Shown: positions 52,029 through 61,323, counted from the stretch's first letter. The stretch: DNA of 64,000 nt from Streptomyces camponoticapitis (GCF_014646115.1 NZ_BMMV01000002.1:261322-325321); one strand, 5' to 3'. Numbers and translations: made by a program. Notes: generated from the letters alone by a model not told the origin.

Positions 52029-52055
52029 CCTGAAGTCTGATTGAGGTCCTACCGT
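52025..52055 (+). promoter_or_regulatory. MerR-type promoter with 19-bp spacer
   Basis: TTGACC (52025-52030) and TACCGT (52050-52055) are 19 bases apart, with arms GACCT and AGGTC forming an imperfect palindrome across the spacer. Over-long spacers with a central palindrome are the hallmark of MerR/SoxR-family activation. It drives only an SDR remnant; no MerR gene is present in the window. Confidence 0.6.
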
Positions 52056-52093
52056 CGCCGTTCGCTGAACGCTCGACGACGGGAGAACATCTC

Positions 52094-52132
52094 ATGATCC
52101 TTGTGACCGGGGCCACCGGAAATATCGGCAGG
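52094..52132 (+). pseudogene. 13-codon remnant of an NmrA/SDR gene
   Basis: ATG at 52094 with a GGGAGAA site begins MILVTGATGNIGR, the exact N-terminal Rossmann motif of NmrA-like SDRs. After GNIGR the frame reads unrelated GC-rich codons, and no further SDR sequence follows before the minus-strand DUF5682 gene. The rest of the gene has been deleted, probably at the breakpoint where the neighbouring cluster joins. Confidence 0.65.
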
Positions 52133-52170
52133 GCCCGGCAGCGTCCTGCGGGCGGCCGATCGGCCGGTGG

Positions 52171-54996
52171 TCACGGTCCCGCCAGCAGCACCTCCAGGGC
52201 CACCGCCGTGTCCGGGTGGCGGGCGGTGAGCACCGCGCCCGAGGGGACCGGAACGGCCCTCTCCCACGTGCCCTCGTAACCCAGCAGATCCGCGACCGCG
52301 TCGCACGTCCGCGGGTACGCGGCGAGCAGCGCGGCACCCGCGCCCGTACCGGCGCCTTTGCCGTCGGCGCGGGCCGACCGTGGCGCGGCTCCCGCGTCCG
52401 GTGACTCCCGCCAGGGCGGCACCCATGCGTCCAGCGCCGCGAGCCGGCCGGGGAAGACGCGTCCCGCCTCCCGGATCAGCAGCGGTGCCAGATCGGCGCC
52501 GTCGGACCGCAACGTGCCGATCAGGGTCGGCAGCCACGGCAGCAGCACCGGATCCGGCAGCCGTGCGAAGGCGTTGGACACCGCCTCCACGACGAAGTCC
52601 GCCAGCTGTGGGACGGGCTCCAGCGCGTGCAGGAACCCGCTGAGATAGCGCGGGTAGGCGGGCACCACCAGAGGGTTGCCGAGCAGTTCGTCGCACCGCG
52701 AACGCAACCGCGCCCGGGACAGCTGACCGAGCTGCACCTGAGCCGCCCACAGCAGCGCCAGCTTGGCCGGCTCCCGCGGATGCGACTGCGCGAACGCGAG
52801 CTCCAGCTGTGTCCGGTCGCAGCCGAGCGACAGCGCCAGACTCTCCATGCCGAACAGGAACCCCAGGGTCGCGGCCACCTGCCGGACCGTCGCGTCCTCG
52901 TCGGTGAACGCCGTCGGCAACAGGGTGCAGTAGTGCGCGTAACCCGTCTTGACGAAGGACTCGATCCATGGCGGCAGCACCGGCTCACTGGTCCGGTAGT
53001 ACGCCAGCAGCCGGCGCACCCGGCGCAGCACCTCCGGCGCCCCGTCGACACCGCGCTCGGTCGCCAGCACCTCCAGGGCGCGCGTGCCCAGTTCGTCGGC
53101 GAGGCGGCGGCTGCGCAGATACAGTGTCGCGTCCTCCACCGCCTCCAGGACCGCCGCCGCGGTCGCCTGCGGGTCGTACGCCCGGCGCCGCAGACGCTGC
53201 TCCAGGACCTGCTCGATGCTGACGCCCTCGTAACCGAGCTCGATCAACGCCCGCTGATGCGTGCCCAGCGCCAGGTCCCACGACTCCTGGATGGGCTGCT
53301 CGCCGAGCCGTCGTTCGCCCATGATCGCCCGCGCGGCGCCCCACGGCAGCAGATGGCGCAGCATCCACAGCACGTCGGAGCACCGCCCCAGCTCCGGATT
53401 CGCCGCCATGTCCAGCAACGCCCGCTGCACACCGCGCTGTTGGAGCTTGAGGTTCAGCGGCGCGAGCCGGTCGTGGACATCACGCGCCAGCGGCGGCAGG
53501 GCGTCGTACCCGACCTGTCCGATCCGGTCGCCGCCCATCATGATCTCGACGATGCGACGCACGTCGCGCCGGCCCGGCACCTTGTCCTTCTCGATGCAGG
53601 TGATCGCCGCGTCCTGGAAGTCGTACGGCGTCGGCCTGGCCCGGTCGCGCATACCGGCCAGCAGGATCGACGTCTCGAACACGGCGACAGCGTCTGCGGT
53701 GGAGGCGAGATAGCCGTTGCGGCGCGCCGCGCGGACGATCTCCACGGACCAGCCGAGCAGTTCGGCCTCGTCCAGCGGATCGAGGACCGGCGCGCGCCGC
53801 AGGAAACCGGACAGCTTGTCCGAGAGGGCGTCCGCGATCCCGGGGACGGCCGGGACCTCGGTCTTCGCGGGTTTCGCCGCAGCCTTCTTCGCACCCGCCT
53901 GTCCCACGAGCCGGAACGGCTGGACCCGGGTGCGTTTGAGGTTCTTCGCCCACTGGGTCGCCGCGATGGACACCGAGCCGGCCGCGAGACCGAACTGGGC
54001 CTCGATGGCGGCATGGCTGGAGGGGATCAGGCCGTGCTGCCACACGCTCGCACTCGGCGGGCTGATCTCGAAGGTGTCGGCGCCGTCGACCCCGAACTCC
54101 GCGACCCTGCTGGCCGCGTGGAACGCGCCGCAGACATAGAGACAGTCCCCGGGATCGGTGCCGGACGCGGCGAGATGCTCGCGCATCCTGGTCCACATGT
54201 AGCGCTCGCGGTCCTCGTCCACCCGGACCCGGTCCTCCTTGCCGGGTGCCAGCCGCCGGAAGAGACTGCCGATCAGCAGCATGACCTGCCGGTAGGTGTC
54301 GTGATCGCTGTCGCCGAGCGGCAGCTCGACGTACTGATGCCACCACTCCGACCAGTGCCGCACCCGGCCGTGGCGCAGCAGATGCTCCTCCAACTCGGCG
54401 AAGCGCGGTCGAAGGTCGCCGATCTCCACGCCGACCGCGTCGCCGTGCAGCCCCGCCTCCTCCTCGGCCCCCGGGCCCGGCGGATCTTCGGATTCCGCCG
54501 ACTCGGTCCCGGTCGCCTGCCACTGGAACACATGGTCCGAGGACCGGTCGACCAGGACCAGTTCCACGCCGGGGGTGTCCAGCGCGTAGGCGATCGCCTG
54601 ATACTCGGCCGACGCCTCGGTGATCGGTGCGACGACCGACAGCGGCGCCCAGCCGGCGGGGAAGCCGTCGACCTCGCTCGCGAACGCCTGGACCGCCACC
54701 GGGAGACGGCAGTTGCGCAGCTCGGACAGGAGCGGAGCCATGTCCTCGCACAGCTCCAGATACACGACCTTCGGCCGCTTCTCCCGCAGCCGCCGGGCCA
54801 TGGCGATCGCCGAGGCCGGTGAGTGGTGGCAGACGGGGAAGATCTCCAGCGGTTCGCGCACCGCGCGGTCGACGTCGTCCACGATGCCCAGGAGGATGCC
54901 CTCCAGCGCCTCAGGCCCGTCTGCCAGTGATGTGGCCGCCTCCCGCAACTGCGTGCGCAGTGCCTCGAAGGCCGCCCCCTCCCGCACCGCGCTCAT
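52171..54996 (-). CDS. DUF5682 family protein
   Basis: A 941-residue cytoplasmic protein. The N-terminus has PLEIFPVCHHSPASAIAMARRLREKRPKVVYLELCEDMAPLL and a later DCLYVCGAFHAA. These acid and paired-His blocks recall the TraB/EreA-like hydrolase fold, so an enzymatic domain is possible (inference). The middle and C-terminal parts are helical repeats (LHALEPVPQLADFVVEAVSNAFARLPDP). The stop is at 52171 and the start overlaps the MoxR gene by ATGA. In E. coli, the yehM protein of the yehLMPQ group is the apparent counterpart. No activity is known. Confidence 0.85.
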   Translation of the reverse strand: MSAVREGAAFEALRTQLREAATSLADGPEALEGILLGIVDDVDRAVREPLEIFPVCHHSPASAIAMARRLREKRPKVVYLELCEDMAPLLSELRNCRLPVAVQAFASEVDGFPAGWAPLSVVAPITEASAEYQAIAYALDTPGVELVLVDRSSDHVFQWQATGTESAESEDPPGPGAEEEAGLHGDAVGVEIGDLRPRFAELEEHLLRHGRVRHWSEWWHQYVELPLGDSDHDTYRQVMLLIGSLFRRLAPGKEDRVRVDEDRERYMWTRMREHLAASGTDPGDCLYVCGAFHAASRVAEFGVDGADTFEISPPSASVWQHGLIPSSHAAIEAQFGLAAGSVSIAATQWAKNLKRTRVQPFRLVGQAGAKKAAAKPAKTEVPAVPGIADALSDKLSGFLRRAPVLDPLDEAELLGWSVEIVRAARRNGYLASTADAVAVFETSILLAGMRDRARPTPYDFQDAAITCIEKDKVPGRRDVRRIVEIMMGGDRIGQVGYDALPPLARDVHDRLAPLNLKLQQRGVQRALLDMAANPELGRCSDVLWMLRHLLPWGAARAIMGERRLGEQPIQESWDLALGTHQRALIELGYEGVSIEQVLEQRLRRRAYDPQATAAAVLEAVEDATLYLRSRRLADELGTRALEVLATERGVDGAPEVLRRVRRLLAYYRTSEPVLPPWIESFVKTGYAHYCTLLPTAFTDEDATVRQVAATLGFLFGMESLALSLGCDRTQLELAFAQSHPREPAKLALLWAAQVQLGQLSRARLRSRCDELLGNPLVVPAYPRYLSGFLHALEPVPQLADFVVEAVSNAFARLPDPVLLPWLPTLIGTLRSDGADLAPLLIREAGRVFPGRLAALDAWVPPWRESPDAGAAPRSARADGKGAGTGAGAALLAAYPRTCDAVADLLGYEGTWERAVPVPSGAVLTARHPDTAVALEVLLAGP

Positions 54997-56105
54997 GAGA
55001 GGGTCGCGATCGCGTCCCGGCCGCCCTCCAGGAACTCCGGCCAGGACCCGCCCTTTTCCTTGCTGCGCGGCTCCACGACACCGTGCAGGTACTTGTTGAG
55101 GATGGCCAGGTCCTCGGGCTCGCGCCGGGCCAGCGATCCCACGAGCGAGGAGGCGAGGGCTCGGGCCGTCAGCTCGCGCTCGCCGAAGAAGTTGCTGTGC
55201 AGGATCGCGTCCTCCAGTACGCCGATCTGCTCGGCGCTCGACAGCGCCGACTCCAGCTTCTCGTCGTCGCTGCCCGCGGCGGCCGCGGAGGCGCGCAGAT
55301 CGGCGAAGCTCTGGAGCAGTACGTCCAGCAGAGTGGGCGGCACGTCCAGTTCGATCTGGTGACGGCGCAGCAGTTCCTCCGTACGGAAGCGGACGATCTC
55401 CGCCTCGCTCTTCCTGTTCGTCACCACCGGGATACGGACGAAGTTGAACCGGCGCTTGAGCGCCGAGGACAGGTCGTTGACGCCCCGGTCACGGCTGTTG
55501 GCGGTGGCGATGACGGAGAATCCGGGCTTGGCGAAGACGATGCTGTCGCTGTCCAGCTCGGGGACCGAGATGTACTTCTCCGACAGGATCGAGATCAGGG
55601 CGTCCTGGACGTCGCTCGTGGAGCGGGTGAGCTCCTCGAACCGGCCGATCGCACCGGTCTCCATCGCCGTCATGATCGGCGAGGGGATCATCGACTCGCG
55701 CGACTGGCCCTTGGCGATCACCATCGACACGTTCCACGAATACTTGATGTGGTCCTCGGTGGTGCCGGCCGTGCCCTGCACCACCAGGGTCGAGCTGCGG
55801 CATATCGCGGCGGACAGCAGCTCGGCGAGCCAGCTCTTCCCCGTCCCCGGATCACCGATCAGCAGCAGACCGCGGTCGGACGCCAGTGTGACGACGGCGC
55901 GCTCGACCAGGCTGCGGTCGCCGAACCACTTCTGCGGGATCTCCCGGTCGAGACCGTCGGAACGCTCGGACCCCAGGATGAACAGACGGACCATCTTGGG
56001 GGAAAGGCGCCAGGAGAACGGCTTGGGACCGTCGTCGACCGACTCCAGCCAGTCCAGCTCCTCGGCGTACTTGATCTCGGCGGGGGCGCGCAACAGGTCA
56101 GACAT
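54993..56105 (-). CDS. MoxR-family AAA+ ATPase
   Basis: A 370-residue AAA+ protein. Walker A is GDPGTGKSWLAELLS (about 83-97). The pre-sensor and pore region includes GRFEELTRSTSDVQDALISILSEKYISVPE, and sensor 1 is FSVIATANSRDRGVNDLSSALKRRFNFV with the arginine finger. It is the yehL-like ATPase of the unit. MoxR proteins with VWA partners act as chaperones or metal-insertion machines. The gene starts 13 bases after the VWA stop. Confidence 0.93.
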   Translation of the reverse strand: MSDLLRAPAEIKYAEELDWLESVDDGPKPFSWRLSPKMVRLFILGSERSDGLDREIPQKWFGDRSLVERAVVTLASDRGLLLIGDPGTGKSWLAELLSAAICRSSTLVVQGTAGTTEDHIKYSWNVSMVIAKGQSRESMIPSPIMTAMETGAIGRFEELTRSTSDVQDALISILSEKYISVPELDSDSIVFAKPGFSVIATANSRDRGVNDLSSALKRRFNFVRIPVVTNRKSEAEIVRFRTEELLRRHQIELDVPPTLLDVLLQSFADLRASAAAAGSDDEKLESALSSAEQIGVLEDAILHSNFFGERELTARALASSLVGSLARREPEDLAILNKYLHGVVEPRSKEKGGSWPEFLEGGRDAIATLS

Positions 56106-56117
56106 GACGGGGCCTTT

Positions 56118-57545
56118 CTAAGCGAGAAACGTCTTGAGTTCGTGGACGAGCTTGCGTATGTGACCGGAGATCACCGGTGTGCCGAGCGCCTTGAACCGCT
56201 CCCGGAACCAGGGGTTGACCTCCTGGCGGCCGGAGCTGGTCACCGAGCCGACCGGAATGAACTTCACCCCGGACCGGTGGACCGCCTCGATGCCCTCGAA
56301 CAACGGCTGGGAGCGGCCGAATTCGTAGAAGTCCGAGATCCACACCATCACCGTGTCGCGGGGATCGGTGATCTTCGGGAGCGCCATCGCCATCGCGACG
56401 GGACCGTCGTTGCCGCCGCCGAGATTGGTGCGGAGCAGCGACTCGAACGGGTCGTGCACCCATGGAGTCAGGTCGATCGCACGGGTGTCGTAGGCGATCA
56501 GATGGACGTCCACCTTCGGCAGCCCGGCGAAGATCGAGGCCAGAATCGTGCAGTTGACCATCGAGTCGGTCATGGAACCCGACTGGTCGACCACCACGAT
56601 CAGCCGCTGGGGCGTCGTCTTGCGCGCGGTGTGGCGGTAGAAGAGGCGGTCGACATAGAGCCGTTCCTCCTCGGGGCTCCAGTTGGTGAGGTTCTTCCAG
56701 ATCGTGCGGTCGAGGTCGAGGTTGCGGAACACCCGCTTGGGCGGCACCGAGCGGTCCAGGGCGCCGACCGAGGCCTTCTCCACCTGCGTACGCAGCACCT
56801 CGGCGACCTCGTCGACGAAGCGCCTGATGAGCGCCTTCGCGTTGGCCAGGGCCACGCCGGACAGATTGTTCTTGTCGCGCAGCAACTGCTCGATCAGCGA
56901 CATGCTCGGGGTGAGCCGCGCCGCGAGTTCGGGGTCGGCGAGCACCTCACGCAGGTGCATCCGCCTGACCAGGTCCGCTTCGATGGCGCCCAGTTCCGGA
57001 CCGATCGTCGGGATCAGCCGGCTCAGGTCGGGTGTCGTACCGCCTCCGGAGGCGTACGGGCTGTCGCCGCGACCCGCGCCGCCCTGTGTGGAGCGGCCTC
57101 CACGCAGCGCGCCGGGCTCACAGCCCAGGGCGCGCTCCAGCCAGCCCGCGTCGGACTGCCACCGCGAGAGCTGGTCGGCGGTGACCGTGCCCGAGCCGGA
57201 CCCGTAGACGTTCAGCAGCACCTTGGACACCAGCGCCGCGCGCCGTACCTCGGCGGGGCGATCACGTGTGTCGGCGCCCTCGGGCTCCGTGCCGGCGGGC
57301 TCGGGGGCGGGCACCATCAGACCGTCGAACTCGGCGGCCAGCTCGGGGTGGCGCTGTACGGTCGAGCCCACCGAGACCTTCGGGTCCAGCAGGGCCGAAG
57401 GCAGCCCGATGTCCTCGACGACGGCGAGGCTCGCCGACTCCAGCGCCGCCTGCTCCTCGGGATCGAAGAGCTGGGCGAGGAGTCGCCAGTACAGGACCTG
57501 GCGGCGGTTGTCGTGCGAACTCGCGCCGGTGTTGTCTCCGGTCAT
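56118..57545 (-). CDS. VWA-domain protein partner of the MoxR ATPase
   Basis: A 475-residue protein with a C-terminal VWA domain. The MIDAS starts at LIVVVDQSGSM (metal ligands D, S, S), with further ligands in GLPKVDVHLIAYDTRAID and TVMVWISDFYEFG. The N-terminal 250 residues are helical and probably contact the ATPase. The ATG at 57545 overlaps the upstream gene's stop (ATGA). It corresponds to yehP in layout. VWA-MoxR pairs typically remodel target proteins in an ATP-dependent way. Confidence 0.92.
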   Translation of the reverse strand: MTGDNTGASSHDNRRQVLYWRLLAQLFDPEEQAALESASLAVVEDIGLPSALLDPKVSVGSTVQRHPELAAEFDGLMVPAPEPAGTEPEGADTRDRPAEVRRAALVSKVLLNVYGSGSGTVTADQLSRWQSDAGWLERALGCEPGALRGGRSTQGGAGRGDSPYASGGGTTPDLSRLIPTIGPELGAIEADLVRRMHLREVLADPELAARLTPSMSLIEQLLRDKNNLSGVALANAKALIRRFVDEVAEVLRTQVEKASVGALDRSVPPKRVFRNLDLDRTIWKNLTNWSPEEERLYVDRLFYRHTARKTTPQRLIVVVDQSGSMTDSMVNCTILASIFAGLPKVDVHLIAYDTRAIDLTPWVHDPFESLLRTNLGGGNDGPVAMAMALPKITDPRDTVMVWISDFYEFGRSQPLFEGIEAVHRSGVKFIPVGSVTSSGRQEVNPWFRERFKALGTPVISGHIRKLVHELKTFLA

Positions 57546-58930
57546 TTCCGCAACAGCCTTCCCGCCCGCTCGCGCAGCATCGTCCCGGCGTCGGTGGCGG
57601 CCTTCTCCGCCCTGGCACCGGCCTTGTCCGTCGTACCGCCGGCCCAGGCCCCGGCGTGGATCGCGGTGAGCTTCTTCCGTACGGTCGTCTCGACGGCGAG
57701 CGGCTGGAGGGTGAACTCCCCGGCGTCCCAGCGGAGCAGTCCGATGCACGCCCGCGACACGGCGACGGCCTCGGGGGTGAGCGGTCCGGCCGTCGGAATA
57801 CGGTCGGTGTCCACGGCCAGGCGGTGGTCGGCGACCGTGAACGTCAGCCCGTCGTCGTCCTGTTGAGAGCTGTAGCCCTCCAGGAAGACCGGTGCCGCGA
57901 TCCGCGCGGGATGCCGGTCCAGCGGCGCGGTCGCGGAGACCGAGGCGGTGGACAGCGCGACGCGGGCGGTGGCGAAGGCGTCGGCGGGCGCGCCCGCGCG
58001 TGCCCGCGCGTCGCTCCAGACCAGGTCGCCCTCGGCGGTGACGGGCATGTCGCTGAGGTCCATCGAGCGGCCTTCGCTCACGGCGGCCAGGAGAGACATG
58101 TGCGGTCGCAGGAGCTGCCACAGGCCGGCACCGACGATCGTGTCGGGCTTCGGCACCGACACGCATCCGCGCACGAGGCGTGACGCGCCACCGTCCGCGG
58201 GCTCGAAGACCGCGTGGACCTGGGCCTGTACGGCGGTCGCGTGCTCCTGCACGTCGACGCCCAGGGGCAGGAGCCGGCCCGAGACCATACCGGTCACGGG
58301 AACACCGGCCGCACCCGGAACCGTCAGCACCATCGCCCGCGACCACAGGTCGGCCCAGCGTCGTACCGGCACGCGCTCCAGCGCGGAGCCCGGGCAGGAG
58401 GCGGCGAGTTCGGCGGCGAAGCCGTCGAGCAGCGTCGCCAGACGGCGCAGGTCCGGGTCCGGCAGCATCGCGGAGACGACAGCCGCCGAGCCGGAGACCA
58501 CCTCGTGATCGATGCCCTGCCAGCCGCAGCGCGCCAGGTCGGCCAGCCAGGAACGGGCGGCCACGAGCAGGTTCGCCGGGTGGGGTTCGGGCGGCTCCGG
58601 GACGCTTTCCCCGGCGTGTGACCGGCCGGTCGCCGCCTCGACGCGTTCCATGAGCGCGTCGTGGACGGAGCCGACCAGGGCGGTGCGGGCGGCGGCGAGG
58701 GCGACGAAGTGGTCCTCGCTCGCGGCACCGGCCGCCGCCTTCTCGGCCGCCTCGGCGACTCTGCCGGCCAGCGGCGTCCCCGCGACGGCGTCGGCCAGCT
58801 CGGTCAGACCGGCGGCCTGGACGGCGTGGGGACGGAGCAGGCCGACGACCAGAGCCCGGTCGAAGGCGTCGACGGCCGCCAGGGCCTCGTCGAGCCCAGC
58901 GACGGACTCGGTGAGCAGGTCGACGCGCAT
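57542..58930 (-). CDS. Unknown protein of the SWIM-VWA-MoxR unit
   Basis: A 462-residue protein with no recognised domain. It begins MRVDLLTESVAGLDEALAAVDAF and contains WADLWSRAMVLTVPGAAGVPV and HDALMERVEAATG. The C-terminus is helical and basic. It overlaps the SWIM gene at one base (TGATG) and the VWA gene by four. Its genomic position suggests a dedicated subunit or substrate of this system. I cannot assign a function. Confidence 0.75.
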   Translation of the reverse strand: MRVDLLTESVAGLDEALAAVDAFDRALVVGLLRPHAVQAAGLTELADAVAGTPLAGRVAEAAEKAAAGAASEDHFVALAAARTALVGSVHDALMERVEAATGRSHAGESVPEPPEPHPANLLVAARSWLADLARCGWQGIDHEVVSGSAAVVSAMLPDPDLRRLATLLDGFAAELAASCPGSALERVPVRRWADLWSRAMVLTVPGAAGVPVTGMVSGRLLPLGVDVQEHATAVQAQVHAVFEPADGGASRLVRGCVSVPKPDTIVGAGLWQLLRPHMSLLAAVSEGRSMDLSDMPVTAEGDLVWSDARARAGAPADAFATARVALSTASVSATAPLDRHPARIAAPVFLEGYSSQQDDDGLTFTVADHRLAVDTDRIPTAGPLTPEAVAVSRACIGLLRWDAGEFTLQPLAVETTVRKKLTAIHAGAWAGGTTDKAGARAEKAATDAGTMLRERAGRLLRK

Positions 58931-59433
58931 CACGCCACCGCCCTGGTGGGCGGGAACCACTGCATCTCCGGCACCGGCGCGGTGGTCGGGGCGAGCTCCA
59001 GATACGCGAGGTGACGCAGGAACCGGCTGAAGACGGAAGCCGCTGCCGCGTTGTCTCCTCGTGGTGGGCCGGTGGCGATCATGGCCACGGCGAGGGCGTC
59101 CTCGGTCGTCCCCCAGACGTCGGTGTCGAGCCGGAGGTAGCGGGCGACACGCTCGGGGCCGTACTGGAGTGCCGCCTCGTCGATCAGGGTCCGGATGTGT
59201 CTGCAGAAGCTGCCGCGCGCGCCGCCGCAGGGACGGTTGTTGTTGGTGCTGCACGCGAACGCGAATGTGCCGGCCGCGACGGACGAGACGTAGACCCGCT
59301 CGATGTCCGATCCACTGGACACCACACCCTGCACGCGTCCGTCGGCCAGCTCGACGAACGGGACCTTGGCGAGCTTGCGCGGCCGTGCGGGTGGGACCAC
59401 CCGTGCCGTGCTCGACCTCTCCCAATCCGACAC
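58930..59433 (-). CDS. SWIM zinc-finger protein
   Basis: A 167-residue protein. A SWIM-type CxCxnCxH zinc site is seen as Cys in FACSTNNNRPCGG followed by SFCRHI. The segments flanking it (VSSGSDIERVYVSSVAAGTF and TEDALAVAMIATG) are typical of SWIM proteins linked to MoxR-VWA systems, such as E. coli yehQ. SWIM domains bind DNA or protein. The GTG start has AAGGAG. It is the first gene of the five-gene unit, so the promoter should lie in 59434-59560. Confidence 0.88.
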   Translation of the reverse strand: MSDWERSSTARVVPPARPRKLAKVPFVELADGRVQGVVSSGSDIERVYVSSVAAGTFAFACSTNNNRPCGGARGSFCRHIRTLIDEAALQYGPERVARYLRLDTDVWGTTEDALAVAMIATGPPRGDNAAAASVFSRFLRHLAYLELAPTTAPVPEMQWFPPTRAVA

Positions 59434-59731
59434 CGCACCATCTCCTTTTCCGCAGGGGGGACTTGGGGTCTGTTGTCTGGATCAGGCCCCGGGCGCCGCC
59501 AGAACGGCGGAACACGGATGAACCTACTGGCGGCCACTGACAACGGTGATCATGCGTCCACAGGGCGCGGGGGACAGGGGCCTCCCAGGACGGATCAGGA
59601 CGGTCCGAGGCGGGGGCGCGAGGGTGTACCGGAGGGGCGTCGCCGGAGCCGATCGCGGATGACGACACGGGCGGTAGTACTTCCTGTGCGCCGCCAGGGT
59701 TGACCTTCAACCGCCCCGCGGACGCTGTTCC
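59434..59731. other. Upstream region of the SWIM-led unit
   Basis: A 298-base gap between the SWIM start and the GlxA stop. It includes the SWIM binding site AAAAGGAG, a short GCCGCC-GGCGG repeat near 59500 and the inverted repeat at 59698-59712. No gene was found; the promoter is not obvious. Confidence 0.45.
59698..59712. repeat. Inverted repeat GGTTGA-CCT-TCAACC
   Basis: A perfect 6-3-6 palindrome 20 bases beyond the GlxA stop. It could act as a terminator or operator for the SWIM-led unit. Confidence 0.4.
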
Positions 59732-60715
59732 TCACGAGGGCTCGACGAGCCGCTCCGTGTGCAACTTCCGGTAGGCGGTCGGGGTCACCCCCACTTCCCG
59801 CCGGAAGATGCTCCGAAAGTTCGCGGCCGTACCGAAACCCGTCGCGCCGGCGATCCTCTCCACCGACCAGTCGGACTCCTCAAGAAGCCTTCGCGCACCG
59901 GTCAGCCTCTGGCGTGTGACCCAGTGCATGGGAGGCATGCCTGTCTCACGGGCGAAACGGCGGATGAAGGTTCTGCGGGAAAGCAGGCTGTGGTCCGCCA
60001 TCTGCTGGACCGTGATCGGCGAACCGATATTGCTGATCACCCATTCCCGTGTCGCCCGCAGATCGGCGCGCGAAGGGCTGAGCGTGTCCGCGTACCGCGG
60101 CTCGTTCGCGGTACGGGCGGGAGAGACGACGACGTCCTTCGCCACCTCGTCGGCGACAGCCTCACCGAAATCGGCCTGGACGACATGCAGACACACATCC
60201 AGTCCCGCGCCGGCGCCCGCCGACGTAAGAATTGCCCCGTCCTCGACGAACAATCGATTCTCGACGACATCGACCCCGGGGTGCAACGTCCGAAGGAGAT
60301 CGGTATATTTCCAATAGGTCGTCGCGGTCTTCCCGTTCAGCATTCCGCCGGCCGCCAGCGCGAAAACACCCGTACAGACGGCGACGATACGGGCACCTCG
60401 CTCGACGGAAGCCCTCAGTGCCTTGACATAGGATTCCGGGATGGGGAGACGCGGGTCCTCATAACCAGGAATCAGGACGATATCGGCGCGCTCCATGTCG
60501 GCGAGCGAATGGGTCGGCCTGATGTCGGCCGCGACATCGACGTACGGCGAGCTGTCGCTCGAACCGCCGGAGGATTCGAAGTCGTCATCTCCGCACACAA
60601 TGACCTGATAGCCGGCGTGCTGACCGAAAACATGCGCGGGAATGCTGACGTCCAGCGCGTACAGCCGCGGCACCGCGAGGATCGCGACAACTATCTTGGC
60701 ATCTCCGGACGGCAA
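59732..60715 (-). CDS. GlxA-type transcriptional regulator
   Basis: A 327-residue regulator with a DJ-1/PfpI-like domain (about 8-190, elbow IVAVCTGVFALAAGG) and an AraC double HTH (about 215-320: MADHSLLSRRTFIRRFARETG, then FGTAANFRSIFRREVGVTPTAYR). The TTG start at 60715 has GGGAG seven bases away. It is divergent from the RidA-like gene across 170 bases, so it probably controls it. It differs from the GlxA at 1530 in both domains. Confidence 0.92.
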   Translation of the reverse strand: MPSGDAKIVVAILAVPRLYALDVSIPAHVFGQHAGYQVIVCGDDDFESSGGSSDSSPYVDVAADIRPTHSLADMERADIVLIPGYEDPRLPIPESYVKALRASVERGARIVAVCTGVFALAAGGMLNGKTATTYWKYTDLLRTLHPGVDVVENRLFVEDGAILTSAGAGAGLDVCLHVVQADFGEAVADEVAKDVVVSPARTANEPRYADTLSPSRADLRATREWVISNIGSPITVQQMADHSLLSRRTFIRRFARETGMPPMHWVTRQRLTGARRLLEESDWSVERIAGATGFGTAANFRSIFRREVGVTPTAYRKLHTERLVEPS

Positions 60716-60772
60716 TTACGCTCCCTCGTCTCCGCGTTCCGTGTCCAGAGTAGCCCACGCGCGGGGCCACAA

Positions 60773-60786
60773 GACCGGTGCCGGTC
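60773..60786. promoter_or_regulatory. Palindrome in the divergent GlxA/RidA gap
   Basis: GACCG-GTGC-CGGTC lies midway between the two start codons. It is a candidate GlxA operator; sequence only. Confidence 0.35.
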
Positions 60787-60885
60787 GGCACGATCCTTGC
60801 TGTAAGTGGCACGGCCAAGTCTGGCCCTCGCGGACCAGTCGCCCTACCGTTTTGAAGGAACTCACCTTTCGATGATCGGAGCGTC

Positions 60886-61323
60886 ATGAGCAATGCCAAC
60901 GCCAACAAGGTTGAAAGTTTCGGAGTCCCGTGGGAGGAGAGTTACGGATACGCTCAGGCGGTCAAGCGCGGCGACACCATTTACCTCTCGGGCCAGGTGG
61001 CCCACAACGGCGCAGAATTCGTCGCCCCCGCGCCGGTCGGTGACGACGGACTGGTCACTGATTTCACCAACATGGGCGAGCAGTTGCGCCAGTGCTATGC
61101 GAACGCCGCTGAGTTGCTGGGGCGTTTCGGCGCATCGCTGGACGACGTGGTCGACGAGGTCCTGTATGTCCTGGACGCCGACGCGGGCAACGCCGCCGCG
61201 GGCCCGGTCCGCAAGGAAGCCTACGGCCGCCCGGACCCACAGGTGGCGAGCACGATGATCGGCACTCCTCGGCTGGCCTTTCCGGAGCTGCTGGTCGAGG
61301 TGAAGTTCATCGCCCGGGTCTGA
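60886..61323 (+). CDS. RidA family protein
   Basis: A 145-residue RidA/YjgF-type protein. RidA deaminates reactive enamine/imine intermediates. Typical stretches are SYGYAQAVKRGDTIYLSGQVAH, GEQLRQCYANAAELLGRFGASLDDVVDEVLYV and the C-terminal LAFPELLVEVKFIA. The deaminase arginine would be in GNAAAGPVRKEAYGR. The ATG has no strong binding site but the N-terminus fits the family. It is divergent from the GlxA regulator, suggesting inducible control. Confidence 0.92.
   Translation: MSNANANKVESFGVPWEESYGYAQAVKRGDTIYLSGQVAHNGAEFVAPAPVGDDGLVTDFTNMGEQLRQCYANAAELLGRFGASLDDVVDEVLYVLDADAGNAAAGPVRKEAYGRPDPQVASTMIGTPRLAFPELLVEVKFIARV

Noticed and set aside
52627..57866. Long plus-strand frames opposite the DUF5682, MoxR and VWA genes
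   Set aside because: Shadows of the minus-strand unit, which has overlapping starts and stops and clear motifs.
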